Below are positions 26,222 to 35,020 of a DNA stretch of 64,000 bases, piece after piece. The notes below the pieces were generated by a model. The model ran no database searches. It was given only the letters and a program-made list of their open reading frames with translations, and was not told the origin of the DNA. The translations under genes were made by a program, and so were the position numbers. The stretch comes from Acidobacteriota bacterium (GTDB taxonomy: Bacteria > Acidobacteriota > Terriglobia > Bryobacterales > Bryobacteraceae), in the NCBI GenBank assembly GCA_018268935.1, contig JAFDVS010000014.1, forward strand, positions 30,845 through 94,844, read 5' to 3'. Position 1 is the stretch's first letter, and each line of letters begins with the position of its first letter.

Positions 26222-26461
26222 ATGCAATCTTCCCATACAACGCTAATCGTCTTCATTGCCTGGTCCGTGGTCCTGCTGCTCTGCATGAACAGGATCTACA
26301 GACGCGCCGGTTACTCCAGCCAGATCGTGCTTCTGCTCACCGTCGTCACCGCCCTGCCAGTCGTGAATACACTCGCACTCCTGTGGGTCGCCTTCACCCC
26401 ATGGCCCCGCGATGAGGACTCAGCTTCGTCCGGACAAGAATCCACACCTTCGTCCAGGTAG
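26222..26461 (+). CDS. Small two-helix membrane protein
   Basis: 79 residues. Two hydrophobic helices (TLIVFIAWSVVLLLCM and IVLLLTVVTALPVVNTLALL) are joined by a basic loop, followed by a polar Ser/Glu tail. No family was recognised. It starts 63 bases from the divergent ADOP and its last 68 bases lie antisense to the 3' end of hpnD. The clean hydrophobic pattern supports a real gene, but the overlap lowers confidence. Confidence 0.5.
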   Translation: MQSSHTTLIVFIAWSVVLLLCMNRIYRRAGYSSQIVLLLTVVTALPVVNTLALLWVAFTPWPRDEDSASSGQESTPSSR

Positions 26462-27257
26462 ACAGCGATATCCTCTCGCCAAGCACCTCGTAGCCGCTCG
26501 CCTGAATGCGAAGAAACAGGCGATGATAAATTTCAATGATCGCCCGCAACATCCCCCGCCCCGCCGGATCCACCATCCCAATCAACGGCATCGCCTCTTG
26601 ATACAACCCCTCGGCCCGCGCTCCCTCAAACGCAAGCAACTCCCGCAATCGCGAGGACACCGCCTTAGCCCCAAGCTCCGCATCCGCAACCCCAAACCGC
26701 CGCCGGTCCTCCGCCGGCAAATACACCCGTCCGTTCTCGTAATCTTCCTTCACATCCCGTAGGATGTTCGTCAACTGAAACGCCACCCCGCACTTCTCCG
26801 CCAGCGGCAGCGCATGCGGTCCCTCAAACCCCAGAATATGCACCACCGTCAATCCCACCACGCTCGCCACACGATAGCAGTACTGCTCCAGTTCCGCGTA
26901 AGTCTCCACCGGCCGGAAGTCGATGTCGCTCTCCACGCCATCAATCATGTGATGAAAATATTCGTGCGGAATCCGGTATCGCTCCACCGTGTCATACAGC
27001 GCCGGCCACAGCGCATGCTCATCGTAATTCCCACCCAGCGCCGCCACCGTCCGCGCCCGCCAGTCGCGAAACTGCGCCGCCGTCTTCTCCCCCGGCTCAT
27101 CGCTCAGATCGTCGCAGATCCGCATGAACGCGTACACCGCGCACATCGCATCGCGCCGTTCCCGGTCCAGCAGCAGAAAGCTGTAGTAGAAATTCTTCGC
27201 CCGCGCGCGAGCCACCTTCTCGCACCACGCGTAGGAATCGGCAAGTTCCGTTCTCAT
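26394..27257 (-). CDS. hpnD: Presqualene diphosphate synthase HpnD
   Basis: 287 residues. A trans-prenyltransferase of the squalene/phytoene synthase family: the first Asp-rich motif MRICDDLSDE (D49, D50, D53) and the second, FQLTNILRDVKED. HpnD condenses two farnesyl diphosphates to presqualene diphosphate, the first step of the HpnCDE route to squalene. Its ATG overlaps the hpnC stop by four bases. No HpnE oxidoreductase gene is visible in the window, so it must be encoded elsewhere or the route differs. It is the last gene of the hopanoid operon. Confidence 0.9.
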   Translation of the reverse strand: MRTELADSYAWCEKVARARAKNFYYSFLLLDRERRDAMCAVYAFMRICDDLSDEPGEKTAAQFRDWRARTVAALGGNYDEHALWPALYDTVERYRIPHEYFHHMIDGVESDIDFRPVETYAELEQYCYRVASVVGLTVVHILGFEGPHALPLAEKCGVAFQLTNILRDVKEDYENGRVYLPAEDRRRFGVADAELGAKAVSSRLRELLAFEGARAEGLYQEAMPLIGMVDPAGRGMLRAIIEIYHRLFLRIQASGYEVLGERISLSTWTKVWILVRTKLSPHRGAMG

Positions 27258-28192
27258 GCCGCCCGTCGAAACGTAACGCCCACCAGCGTCCGCAACAGCA
27301 ACCCCACCCGCTCCGCCTTCGAAATCACCGGCCGCTGCGCCAGCACGTTGTAATCGAGCGCCTCAATTTTCTCGAGCACCTTCATCCCGCCCCGGCTGAA
27401 CAGCTCGATATCAATCGCCAGCCGCCGGTCCAGCATCCGCGGCAACGCCAACCCCTCCACAAACAGCCGCCGCGCTTCCTCCACAATCTCCCGCATCACT
27501 TCCCGGAACCCCGGCGTAAACCGCAGCGCCCACAAATCCTCTTCCGTATAGCCATGCTTCCGCATCACGCTCAGTGGAATGTAGATCCGATCCTTCTTCA
27601 TGTCCACTGTCACGTCCTGCCAGAAATTCGCCAGTTGCAGCGCCGTGCACGTCGAATCCGACAGCCTCTGCCGCTCCGCATCGCGATATCCGCACAAATA
27701 CAACACCAGCCGCCCCACCGGATTCGCCGAATAGCGGCAGTAGGCGTACACATCCTCCCATGTCTCATACCGCGTCACTGTCTGATCGTGAATAAACGCC
27801 CGAATCAAATCGGCAAACGGCTCCTTCGGCAGCACATGCCGCTTCACGCTCTCCTGCAACGCCACAAATACCGGATGCTGCACCCGCCCCGCATACATGC
27901 CATCCAGTTCCCCGCTCCACCAATCGAGCAGCCGCAAACTCTCCAGCGGATCCCCGATCTCATCCCCCAAATCGTCGGACCAGCGGCAGAATGCATACAC
28001 GTTGAAAAAATCCTGATGCAGCCTCTTCGGCAGCAGGATGCTCACCACGTGGAAATTTTCGTAATGCGAAGTAGCCAGCCACGCAGTGTACGCCTGCGCC
28101 TCCGCCGGCGTCCAGTTCCAATCGCGTGCCTGTGGATGAAATACAAAATCGCGGGGAGAGAGAAACCTCTCGTTGTGCGTCTCCCCTGCCAT
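27254..28192 (-). CDS. hpnC: Hydroxysqualene synthase HpnC
   Basis: 312 residues, squalene-synthase family. Motifs are FCRWSDDLGDE (D73, D74, D77) and LANFWQDVTVD. HpnC turns presqualene diphosphate into hydroxysqualene. It is distinguished from HpnD by the N-terminal extension and the FWQD second motif, and by the standard HpnC-HpnD order. It lies five bases after the MDR dehydrogenase gene and overlaps hpnD by four bases. Confidence 0.9.
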   Translation of the reverse strand: MAGETHNERFLSPRDFVFHPQARDWNWTPAEAQAYTAWLATSHYENFHVVSILLPKRLHQDFFNVYAFCRWSDDLGDEIGDPLESLRLLDWWSGELDGMYAGRVQHPVFVALQESVKRHVLPKEPFADLIRAFIHDQTVTRYETWEDVYAYCRYSANPVGRLVLYLCGYRDAERQRLSDSTCTALQLANFWQDVTVDMKKDRIYIPLSVMRKHGYTEEDLWALRFTPGFREVMREIVEEARRLFVEGLALPRMLDRRLAIDIELFSRGGMKVLEKIEALDYNVLAQRPVISKAERVGLLLRTLVGVTFRRAA

Positions 28193-28197
28193 GCCGG

Positions 28198-29238
28198 TTA
28201 CGGAATGATCGCCGTCTTCAGGTGGCCGTTGTGGCTCATCAGGTGGCGCATCACTTCCAGCAGGTTGGTCAGCGGCTCTTCGCTATTCACGAAGTCGCGT
28301 GCCGAAACATCGCCCCGGCTCACCGCATCCAGCGCCTTCCGGATGTAGGCGGGTGTGTGATGGAAACTCGCCTTGCAGGTGATCTCCGAATAGTGCAGCG
28401 TGCTCGTATCGAGCGCCACCGCGCTGTCGTTCGGGCAGCCGCCAAAAAAGTTCACCACTCCGCCGCGGCGCACCATCTTCGCCGCCAGTTGCCACGTCTC
28501 GGGTGTGCCCACCGCTTCAATCGCGACATCCACCCCGCGCCCGCCGGTCATCTCCTTCACAATCGACGCATGATCCACTGCATCGGCGGTGCAAAGCAAT
28601 TCCGATGCGCCCATTCGCGCCGCCCGGTCCAGTTGCGTCTTGCGCCGGCCCAATGCGATCACCTTCGCCCCATACACCTTTGCCAGACGCACAAACATCA
28701 GCCCGATCGGCCCTAGCCCGATCACCGCCACCGTTCCCACGCCCCGCATATCGCATTCCTCCAACCCGCGAATCACGCAGGCCAGTGGCTCCACCAGCGC
28801 CGCATCCTGATAGCTGATGTGGTCCGGCAGTTCGTACATGTTCTTCTTCACGATCCGCGCCGGAATCCGGATGTACTGCGCGTAGGCGCCGTTGTTGAAC
28901 AGCAGGTCCTCGCACAGATTCTCCTTATCGCGTACGCAGTAGAAACACTTCCCGCAAGGCGCCGAATTCGCCGCCACCACGCGCATCCCGGTGCGGAATC
29001 CGGTGACGTTCTCCCCTACCGCTACAACATCCCCGGCCAGTTCGTGCCCAAACAGGGCCGGAGGTACGATCATGCGGGCATGGTAGCCGCGCTTGAAGAC
29101 CTTGACGTCCGTACCGCAGGTCAGCGCAGCGCGCACACGCACCAGTACGTCGTCCGGGCCTATTTCGGGAACGGCAACCGGTTCAACGGTAAGCTTCTCC
29201 TTACCGTAGAGCACCGCCGCCATCATCTGTGTATTCAC
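28198..29238 (-). CDS. Zinc-dependent medium-chain dehydrogenase (MDR)
   Basis: 346 residues. The GroES-like domain has the catalytic zinc ligands (TCGTDVKVF and FGHELAGDV) and a structural zinc loop of four Cys (CGKCFYCVRDKENLC). The Rossmann domain motif is VAVIGLGPIGLMFV. The family oxidises alcohols or reduces aldehydes with NAD(P). The gene overlaps the next MDR gene by four bases and is followed by hpnC, so it is embedded in the hopanoid operon. A role in processing the hopanoid side chain is plausible but unproven; a general polyol dehydrogenase cannot be excluded. Confidence 0.85.
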   Translation of the reverse strand: MNTQMMAAVLYGKEKLTVEPVAVPEIGPDDVLVRVRAALTCGTDVKVFKRGYHARMIVPPALFGHELAGDVVAVGENVTGFRTGMRVVAANSAPCGKCFYCVRDKENLCEDLLFNNGAYAQYIRIPARIVKKNMYELPDHISYQDAALVEPLACVIRGLEECDMRGVGTVAVIGLGPIGLMFVRLAKVYGAKVIALGRRKTQLDRAARMGASELLCTADAVDHASIVKEMTGGRGVDVAIEAVGTPETWQLAAKMVRRGGVVNFFGGCPNDSAVALDTSTLHYSEITCKASFHHTPAYIRKALDAVSRGDVSARDFVNSEEPLTNLLEVMRHLMSHNGHLKTAIIP

Positions 29239-30332
29239 TTTGTAGTCCTCTGGGGCTGAACAATAATTTTCAACGATTTGTCATCCGGATGCAAAGCCAG
29301 GCCGATCCCACTCTGGATCTCCTCAAGCGGCAGGCGGTGGCTGATCAGTTTCTCCACCGGCAAATCGCCGCTAAATACGAGGCGGGCGGATTCAGCCTGC
29401 AAATCCACATCGGCGCTATAAGCGCCAAACAGGGTCCTCTCGCCGACACAGATGTCGGCGCCGGAGACTTCGATTCTTTCTTTATGAGAGGTTTGAGCGA
29501 ACAATAAGATTCTGCTTCCGGGCCTGGAAGCACGTACCGCCTGTTCAACGATACCCGGAGCGGACGCGCAGACGAAAACCACATCTGCGCCACGGCCACC
29601 GGTTTGTTGCGCGGCTTCTTGTGAAAGATCCACTTTTAGCGGATGATACGACGCTTCGGACCCAAACTGCAATGATAGCGCGCGGCGGCTCTCCATCGCA
29701 TCCGTCGTTATCGTCCGCACACCCTTATGCTTCAGCAACATCGTGAAGATCAGTCCGATCGGTCCCTGCCCCAATACCAGCGCCAGTTCTCCCGCCTTCG
29801 GAGCCGCCATCTCCACTGCTTTCAAGCACGTATTCACCGGCTCCACAAAGCACGCCTGATCGAAAGACACTCCATCGGGTATCTTTTCCACGCCGTCGCG
29901 CACAATCCAGTCCATCACTCGTACGTACTGCGAGAATCCGCCCCCGGCCGGCTCAAACCCGGCCGTCACACCCACTTTCTTGTACACCGCGCATTGCGCA
30001 TACAGCCGCCGCTCGCAATAGAAACATTGCTTGCACGGGATGTGGTGAAACACAATCACCCGGTCCCCCGGTACATACTTCGTCACGCCCGCCCCTACCT
30101 TCGCCACCACTCCGGCCGTTTCGTGCCCATACACGCGCGGCGGCGGCAGCAGATTGTGCTCCACCTTCTTCAAATCCGTGTGGCAGATGCCGCAGCTCTC
30201 CACGGCAATCAGAATCTCACCCGGACCCACCTCCGGTGTCGGAATGTGCTCCACGGCAATGGCGCTGTCTCCGCGGTATACCGCGGCTCGCATCGTGGCG
30301 GTTGGCGCCTGGTTAGAAACGGCAGTCGGCAA
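29235..30332 (-). CDS. Second zinc-dependent medium-chain dehydrogenase (MDR)
   Basis: 365 residues from the ATG at 30332; the MRAAVYRG methionine at 30293 is an alternative start that would avoid the 20-base overlap with hpnG. It shows CGICHTDLKKVE and VYGHETAGVV for catalytic zinc, a four-Cys structural zinc loop (CKQCFYCERRLYAQC), and LVLGQGPIGLIFTM for dinucleotide binding. It differs clearly from its neighbour at 28198, so the two are not a recent duplicate. Co-transcription with hpnG and hpnC suggests a hopanoid role. Confidence 0.85.
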   Translation of the reverse strand: MPTAVSNQAPTATMRAAVYRGDSAIAVEHIPTPEVGPGEILIAVESCGICHTDLKKVEHNLLPPPRVYGHETAGVVAKVGAGVTKYVPGDRVIVFHHIPCKQCFYCERRLYAQCAVYKKVGVTAGFEPAGGGFSQYVRVMDWIVRDGVEKIPDGVSFDQACFVEPVNTCLKAVEMAAPKAGELALVLGQGPIGLIFTMLLKHKGVRTITTDAMESRRALSLQFGSEASYHPLKVDLSQEAAQQTGGRGADVVFVCASAPGIVEQAVRASRPGSRILLFAQTSHKERIEVSGADICVGERTLFGAYSADVDLQAESARLVFSGDLPVEKLISHRLPLEEIQSGIGLALHPDDKSLKIIVQPQRTTK

Positions 30333-30999
30333 GGAATACTCCCAAACTCTCAGTAGCTATCTGGCAATTGCGCTGCAGTCGCCGCAGCGCCCCGATCCGC
30401 GAAAAGGGACGGCGCAGTGCAGCCAGCGCAATCGCCGTACGGTCAAACTCGCCATCCTCCTTCCGGTAAACATTAAAATCCAACGGCATGTCTTCTTGAG
30501 CGGTGTCACTCACCACCCGGATGCAGTAAAACGGCGTCCCCGATTCTTCGGCATACGCCGCCACTGCCGCAGCCTCCATCTCCACGGCAATCGCGCCCCC
30601 GGCGCTGAGCCGCTGTTTCTCTTCCACGGTCACGGCAACACGATCCTGGCTCACCACCGGACCCGTCATCGCCGGCCGCGGCCCAACAGGCAAAGATGCG
30701 GCGAAATTGCGCCCACCGGAGCGCACCTCCGTTGCAGCGGCGATATCGCCTATCCGCAACCTTGGGTTCGTTCCGCCACAAAATCCCGTGCTCACAATCG
30801 CATCGAACCGGCCTTCGGCCCTGCATTCCGCCGCCCGCGCCGGCCCAACGCCGTTCGCCAGCAGCAACAGTGTCAAATTCTGTAAAGTCGCTTCCGCCGC
30901 AAAACGAACCCCGTGCGGCGCCGGGCGCGATTCGCTCGCGCGGCGCAACAGTCCATCGAATTCCATCTTCTCGGCGGCAATCATAAGTACTCGGGCCAC
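30313..30999 (-). CDS. hpnG: Hopanoid nucleoside phosphorylase HpnG
   Basis: 228 residues with a GTG start at 30999 that overlaps the hpnA stop (TAGTG). Phosphorylase-superfamily signature: VSTGFCGGTNPRLRIGD and AVEMEAAAVAAYAEE. HpnG releases adenine from adenosylhopane to give a (phospho)ribosylhopane, the step after HpnH. The short length is normal for HpnG. Position between hpnA and a dehydrogenase gene fits a pathway order. Confidence 0.85.
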   Translation of the reverse strand: MARVLMIAAEKMEFDGLLRRASESRPAPHGVRFAAEATLQNLTLLLLANGVGPARAAECRAEGRFDAIVSTGFCGGTNPRLRIGDIAAATEVRSGGRNFAASLPVGPRPAMTGPVVSQDRVAVTVEEKQRLSAGGAIAVEMEAAAVAAYAEESGTPFYCIRVVSDTAQEDMPLDFNVYRKEDGEFDRTAIALAALRRPFSRIGALRRLQRNCQIATESLGVFLADCRF

Positions 31000-31973
31000 T
31001 AACAGTATCCGTTCTGTCCAAACCAGCGAATCGCCTTCTCCAAAGCCTGCTCCACCGGAGCCGCTCGAAATCCTAAATCCCTTTGCGCTTTATCGCAACT
31101 GACCCACATTTTCTTCCGCGCCATGCGAACACCTTCCAGCGGCGCCCGCGGCTCCTTCCCCGTCACCTGCGCCGCCGCGGTCGAGCAGACGCCGGCCAGG
31201 TACGCCACCGGATACGGAATCCGCACCTTCGGCGCCGCCTTTCCACTCAGTGCTGCCAGTTGATCCAGGATCTGCCGCAGCGTCAGGTTCTGCCCGCCCA
31301 GGATATACCGCTCCCCCGGCTTGCCCCGTTCCGCCGCCAGCAAATGCCCGCGCGCCGTGTCCGATGCGTCCACCAGGTTCAGTCCCGTATCCACGTAAGC
31401 AGGCATGTTCCCTTTGAGAAAATCCACAATGATCTTCCCCGTCGGCGTTGGCTTCACATCGTGATCGCCTACCGGAGCCGTTGGGTTCACTATGTATACG
31501 GGGAATCCTGACCCGGCGTATTCCAAAGCCACCTGTTCGGCCAAAAATTTCGAACGTTTATAGTGACCAGTCATATCGGCAAGGCTCACCGGTGTCTCCT
31601 CATTCCCGATGCCACCCGCCGGAATCCCGATGCACCCAACCGTGCTCGTGTACACAAACCGCTCCACCCCGGCCTTCCGTGCAGCCTCCAGCATGTTCCG
31701 CGTCCCATCGACGTTCGACCGGTACAAATCACCCGAGTCCTTCGCCCACAGCCGGTAATCCGCGGCAACATGGTACACAGCGCCGCAGCCGGCCGCCGCC
31801 CGTTCCAGCGAGCCCGCGTCGCGCAAATCGCCGCTGGCCACTTCCACATCCAGTTCACGGACACTACTGGAAGGACGCACCAGCGCCCTGACCCGTTCGC
31901 CGCTTTCCACCAGATGTTTGGCCACATGCCACCCAAGAAATCCCGTTGCGCCCGTTACCAGAACCGGTTTCAT
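30999..31973 (-). CDS. hpnA: Hopanoid-associated sugar epimerase HpnA
   Basis: 324 residues, extended short-chain dehydrogenase fold. It has the NAD(P)-binding TGATGFLGWHVAKHL, the active-site YTSTVG and HYKRSKFLAEQ (Y-x3-K), and the NPTAPVGDHDVKPTPTG stretch characteristic of HpnA. Its exact reaction is not firmly established; it is linked to hopanoid side-chain sugar modification. It lies seven bases downstream of hpnH. Confidence 0.93.
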   Translation of the reverse strand: MKPVLVTGATGFLGWHVAKHLVESGERVRALVRPSSSVRELDVEVASGDLRDAGSLERAAAGCGAVYHVAADYRLWAKDSGDLYRSNVDGTRNMLEAARKAGVERFVYTSTVGCIGIPAGGIGNEETPVSLADMTGHYKRSKFLAEQVALEYAGSGFPVYIVNPTAPVGDHDVKPTPTGKIIVDFLKGNMPAYVDTGLNLVDASDTARGHLLAAERGKPGERYILGGQNLTLRQILDQLAALSGKAAPKVRIPYPVAYLAGVCSTAAAQVTGKEPRAPLEGVRMARKKMWVSCDKAQRDLGFRAAPVEQALEKAIRWFGQNGYC

Positions 31974-31980
31974 TCGCCTG

Positions 31981-33090
31981 CTATCGCAGCATCCAACTCA
32001 GCAACTTGAATCCGTCCGACACCTTCGAGTTGATCCCAAAAGCCGCCGACGGTTCAAAGCCGCAATGCATCATGCAATGTTCGCAGCGCGGATCGCTCCC
32101 CGGCCCGTAGTTCTCCCACGGAGTCTTCGTCATGAAATCGGTAAACGTCTCGTGATGCGCATCGGTGATCAGGTAGCAGGGGCCTTTCCAGCCCTTCGTG
32201 TTGTACGTCGGATTGCCCCACGCCGTGCACGGCAAATCGCGCTTACCCTGCAGAAAATCCATGTACACCGGAGAAGTCTGCAACGGGTATTCCTTCGACA
32301 GCCGTTCGATCTCCTTGAACTTCCCGTACACGTCCTCGCGCGTCATGAAGATCTCGCGGTCGTTCACCGCCGAGTACCCATACGCCGGAGCGATCGTGTG
32401 CCCGTCCACCTTGTACTGCCGCAGGTACTGAAAGAGTTCTTCGATCTCCTTCATGTCCGTCTCTTTGTACACCGTGGTGTTCGTCACCACCTTGAACCCG
32501 GCTGCCTTCGCCGCCTGAATCCCCGCGATGGCTTCCTGGAACACCCCTTTGCGTTCCACCGCCATATCGTGATTCGCTTCCATCCCGTCCAGGTGCACAT
32601 TGAAGAAAAAGTGATCGTGCGGCGTGAAGTCCTTCAGCCGCTTCACCAGAAACATTCCGTTCGTGCACAGATAGCAGCTCAAGCCGCGCGCCATGATCCC
32701 GTTCACCAGCGGACCGATTTCCGGATACAGCAGCGGTTCGCCGCCACAAATGGAAACCATCGGAGCCCCGCATTCATCCACCGCCTTCAAACATTGCTCC
32801 AGCGTCAGCTTTTGGGTGATCGTCGATTCGTATTCGCGAATCCGCCCGCAACCCGTACACGTCAGGTTGCAGGTATGCAACGGCTCCAGCATCAACACCA
32901 GCGGAAACCGCTTGTTGATCATCGGATGCGGCTCGCGATTCTTCGCCGTGTTCATCGTGTAGATGATCTTGAACGGGTTGGAGGCGTCCTCGCCCACACT
33001 CTTGTTCACCTGCCACTCCGGCCTCGGACTCATCTTGTTCTTCATGATGTACGTGGCCAGATTGGCGGTCATCGACAGCGGAAATCTCAT
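31981..33090 (-). CDS. hpnH: Radical SAM adenosylhopane synthase HpnH
   Basis: 369 residues. The C-x3-C-x2-C cluster motif is in LHTCNLTCTGCGR (C74, C78, C81), followed by SICGGEPLLYP. It adds the 5'-deoxyadenosyl group of SAM to hopene (diploptene), starting the C35 side chain. A second Met (residue 7) is a possible start. It lies 13 bases after the cyclase stop. Confidence 0.93.
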   Translation of the reverse strand: MRFPLSMTANLATYIMKNKMSPRPEWQVNKSVGEDASNPFKIIYTMNTAKNREPHPMINKRFPLVLMLEPLHTCNLTCTGCGRIREYESTITQKLTLEQCLKAVDECGAPMVSICGGEPLLYPEIGPLVNGIMARGLSCYLCTNGMFLVKRLKDFTPHDHFFFNVHLDGMEANHDMAVERKGVFQEAIAGIQAAKAAGFKVVTNTTVYKETDMKEIEELFQYLRQYKVDGHTIAPAYGYSAVNDREIFMTREDVYGKFKEIERLSKEYPLQTSPVYMDFLQGKRDLPCTAWGNPTYNTKGWKGPCYLITDAHHETFTDFMTKTPWENYGPGSDPRCEHCMMHCGFEPSAAFGINSKVSDGFKLLSWMLR

Positions 33091-33103
33091 GTGGGAAACC
33101 TCG

Positions 33104-35020
33104 TTATGCTCCCTTTCCGTTCAGAAACGCGGCCAGCGCCAGCGTCGGGAAGGAATTGCGATACAGATGATAGGAAAGATAAAACACGCCCGGAAAACCG
33201 GTACCCGTGGCGAGATCCTCGTCCCAGGTCCCATCGGCTTTCTGCGTGTCGATCAGATATTCAATGCCCTTGCGCACACTCTCGCTGATGGTGTCGCCGC
33301 TGGCGATCAAACCCAGCACAGCCCACGCGGTCTGCGACGGCGTACTGTGCGTCGGAACATACGTGTGCACGTCGTAGCTTTCACAGCTCTCGCCCCATCC
33401 GCCATCGGCATTCTGAATGGCTCGCAGCCATTCACCCGCGCGCAGGATGTGTGCTTCGCGATTGTTCTCACCCGCCGCGCGCAACCCGCGCAGCGCCAAA
33501 AACGTGCCGTAAATGTAATCCACGCCCCAGCGCCCGTACCAGCTTCCATCGGCTTCCTGCGTGCGCCGCAAATACTCGGCCCCGCGCTGGATCGCCGCAT
33601 GTGTCGCCGGCACGCCTTGCGCCACCAGCCCTTCCATCACCCGTCCCGTAATGTCCGGGCACGTTGGATCGAGCATCGCATTGTGATCGGCAAACGGAAC
33701 ATCCGCCAGAAACTGCCAGTTGTTGTCGACGTCAAACGCAGCCCAGCCGCCATCCTTCGATTGCATCGCCAGCAGCCAGTTCACCGCCCGGTCGATCACC
33801 TTCTGCTGCTCCGGAATGCTGCTCGCCCGCGCATGGCGCAGCGCCAGCAGCACCATCGCCGAATCGTCAATGTCCGGATAAAATTCATTGGCGAACTCGA
33901 AGTACCAGCCGGAAGGCTCCACGTTCGGCCGCTTGATGCACCAGTCGCCCTTCTTCCGTACTTCCTTCGTCAGCAGCCAGTCCGCGGTCACGCGTAGCGA
34001 ATCCGCCGGCGCCATGCCGGTCTCGCCCACCGAGAATGCAGCAATCGCCGTATCCCAAACCGGTGAGAAGCACGGCTGGAAGAAAAATTCCTCGCCCTCA
34101 TTCACCATCAGGCTGTCGAACTGCTTCTGCGCTTCCAGATGATCCGGATGGTTGCGAGGCACCCCCATCACATCCAGCGCCATGATCAGGTACATCATCG
34201 GCGGATAAATCGCCGCCAGCCCGCCCGAATCCTTCGTGTGCTCCAGGGACCACTGCAAAGCCATTTGCAGCGATTTCTTCCGCAGGCTCTTTGATCCGTA
34301 CCGCTCCCAAAGCTTCAACACGCGGTCCACCGCATAAAAGAACTTCTTCCCCGAGAAGAAACTCTTCGCCCTGTCGAAGCCGAAGCTCACTCCCGGAGCA
34401 TGAATCTCATTGATGTGGAATCCGTCCGGCACCGGCCGCATCGGATTCGCCGCATGCACAATCGACAGCGGAATCACGATCGCCCGCGTCCACGACGACA
34501 TCTCATACAGGAACTTGCCCAACAGCATCAGCTCCGGTGGAATCGTCGGCACATGCTCGCGCGGATACAGCCCGAACAGACTCAGATTGATCTTCACGTA
34601 GCTGTTGGCGTGCTGCAGTCCGCCCAGCGCTAAAATCCGGTCGCGCAGCTTCTGCATGCGCGCATCTTCCGCCGCTACTCCTGCCACTTTCAACGAAAAG
34701 TATGCCTTCACGCTGGCGCTGATTTCACTGGGGCCCTGAGGGTAGATATTGAACCCGCCGTCGGGGAGTTGCCGCGCCAGTATCGACGCCACCGCCTTAT
34801 CCACCAGCGCCCGCGTCGGCGGATTCCACGTCTTCCCTTCCGGCGGATACATCCACAACTGCAACAGAATATAGTCGGACTCGAGCGTTGTATCGGCAGT
34901 CAGGTCCGCCCACCAGTACCCGTCCCGGTGGCGCATGCCGAGCAGCGCATCGACAGCCTTGCGGGCCGCTTGGGCGCTTTGTGCCAACAGCTCGTCGGCA
35001 ACTTGCAGGCTTGGACTCAT
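33104..35020 (-). CDS. shc: Squalene-hopene cyclase
   Basis: 638 residues, typical length. The catalytic D-x-D-D motif is DIDD (383-386) in FYPDIDDSAM, and there are several QW-type repeats (GGWAAFDV, ADGSWYGRWG, ADGGWGESC). It converts squalene to hopene/hopanol at the membrane. Its ATG overlaps the ispH stop by four bases, so isoprenoid supply and cyclisation are co-expressed. Confidence 0.95.
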   Translation of the reverse strand: MSPSLQVADELLAQSAQAARKAVDALLGMRHRDGYWWADLTADTTLESDYILLQLWMYPPEGKTWNPPTRALVDKAVASILARQLPDGGFNIYPQGPSEISASVKAYFSLKVAGVAAEDARMQKLRDRILALGGLQHANSYVKINLSLFGLYPREHVPTIPPELMLLGKFLYEMSSWTRAIVIPLSIVHAANPMRPVPDGFHINEIHAPGVSFGFDRAKSFFSGKKFFYAVDRVLKLWERYGSKSLRKKSLQMALQWSLEHTKDSGGLAAIYPPMMYLIMALDVMGVPRNHPDHLEAQKQFDSLMVNEGEEFFFQPCFSPVWDTAIAAFSVGETGMAPADSLRVTADWLLTKEVRKKGDWCIKRPNVEPSGWYFEFANEFYPDIDDSAMVLLALRHARASSIPEQQKVIDRAVNWLLAMQSKDGGWAAFDVDNNWQFLADVPFADHNAMLDPTCPDITGRVMEGLVAQGVPATHAAIQRGAEYLRRTQEADGSWYGRWGVDYIYGTFLALRGLRAAGENNREAHILRAGEWLRAIQNADGGWGESCESYDVHTYVPTHSTPSQTAWAVLGLIASGDTISESVRKGIEYLIDTQKADGTWDEDLATGTGFPGVFYLSYHLYRNSFPTLALAAFLNGKGA

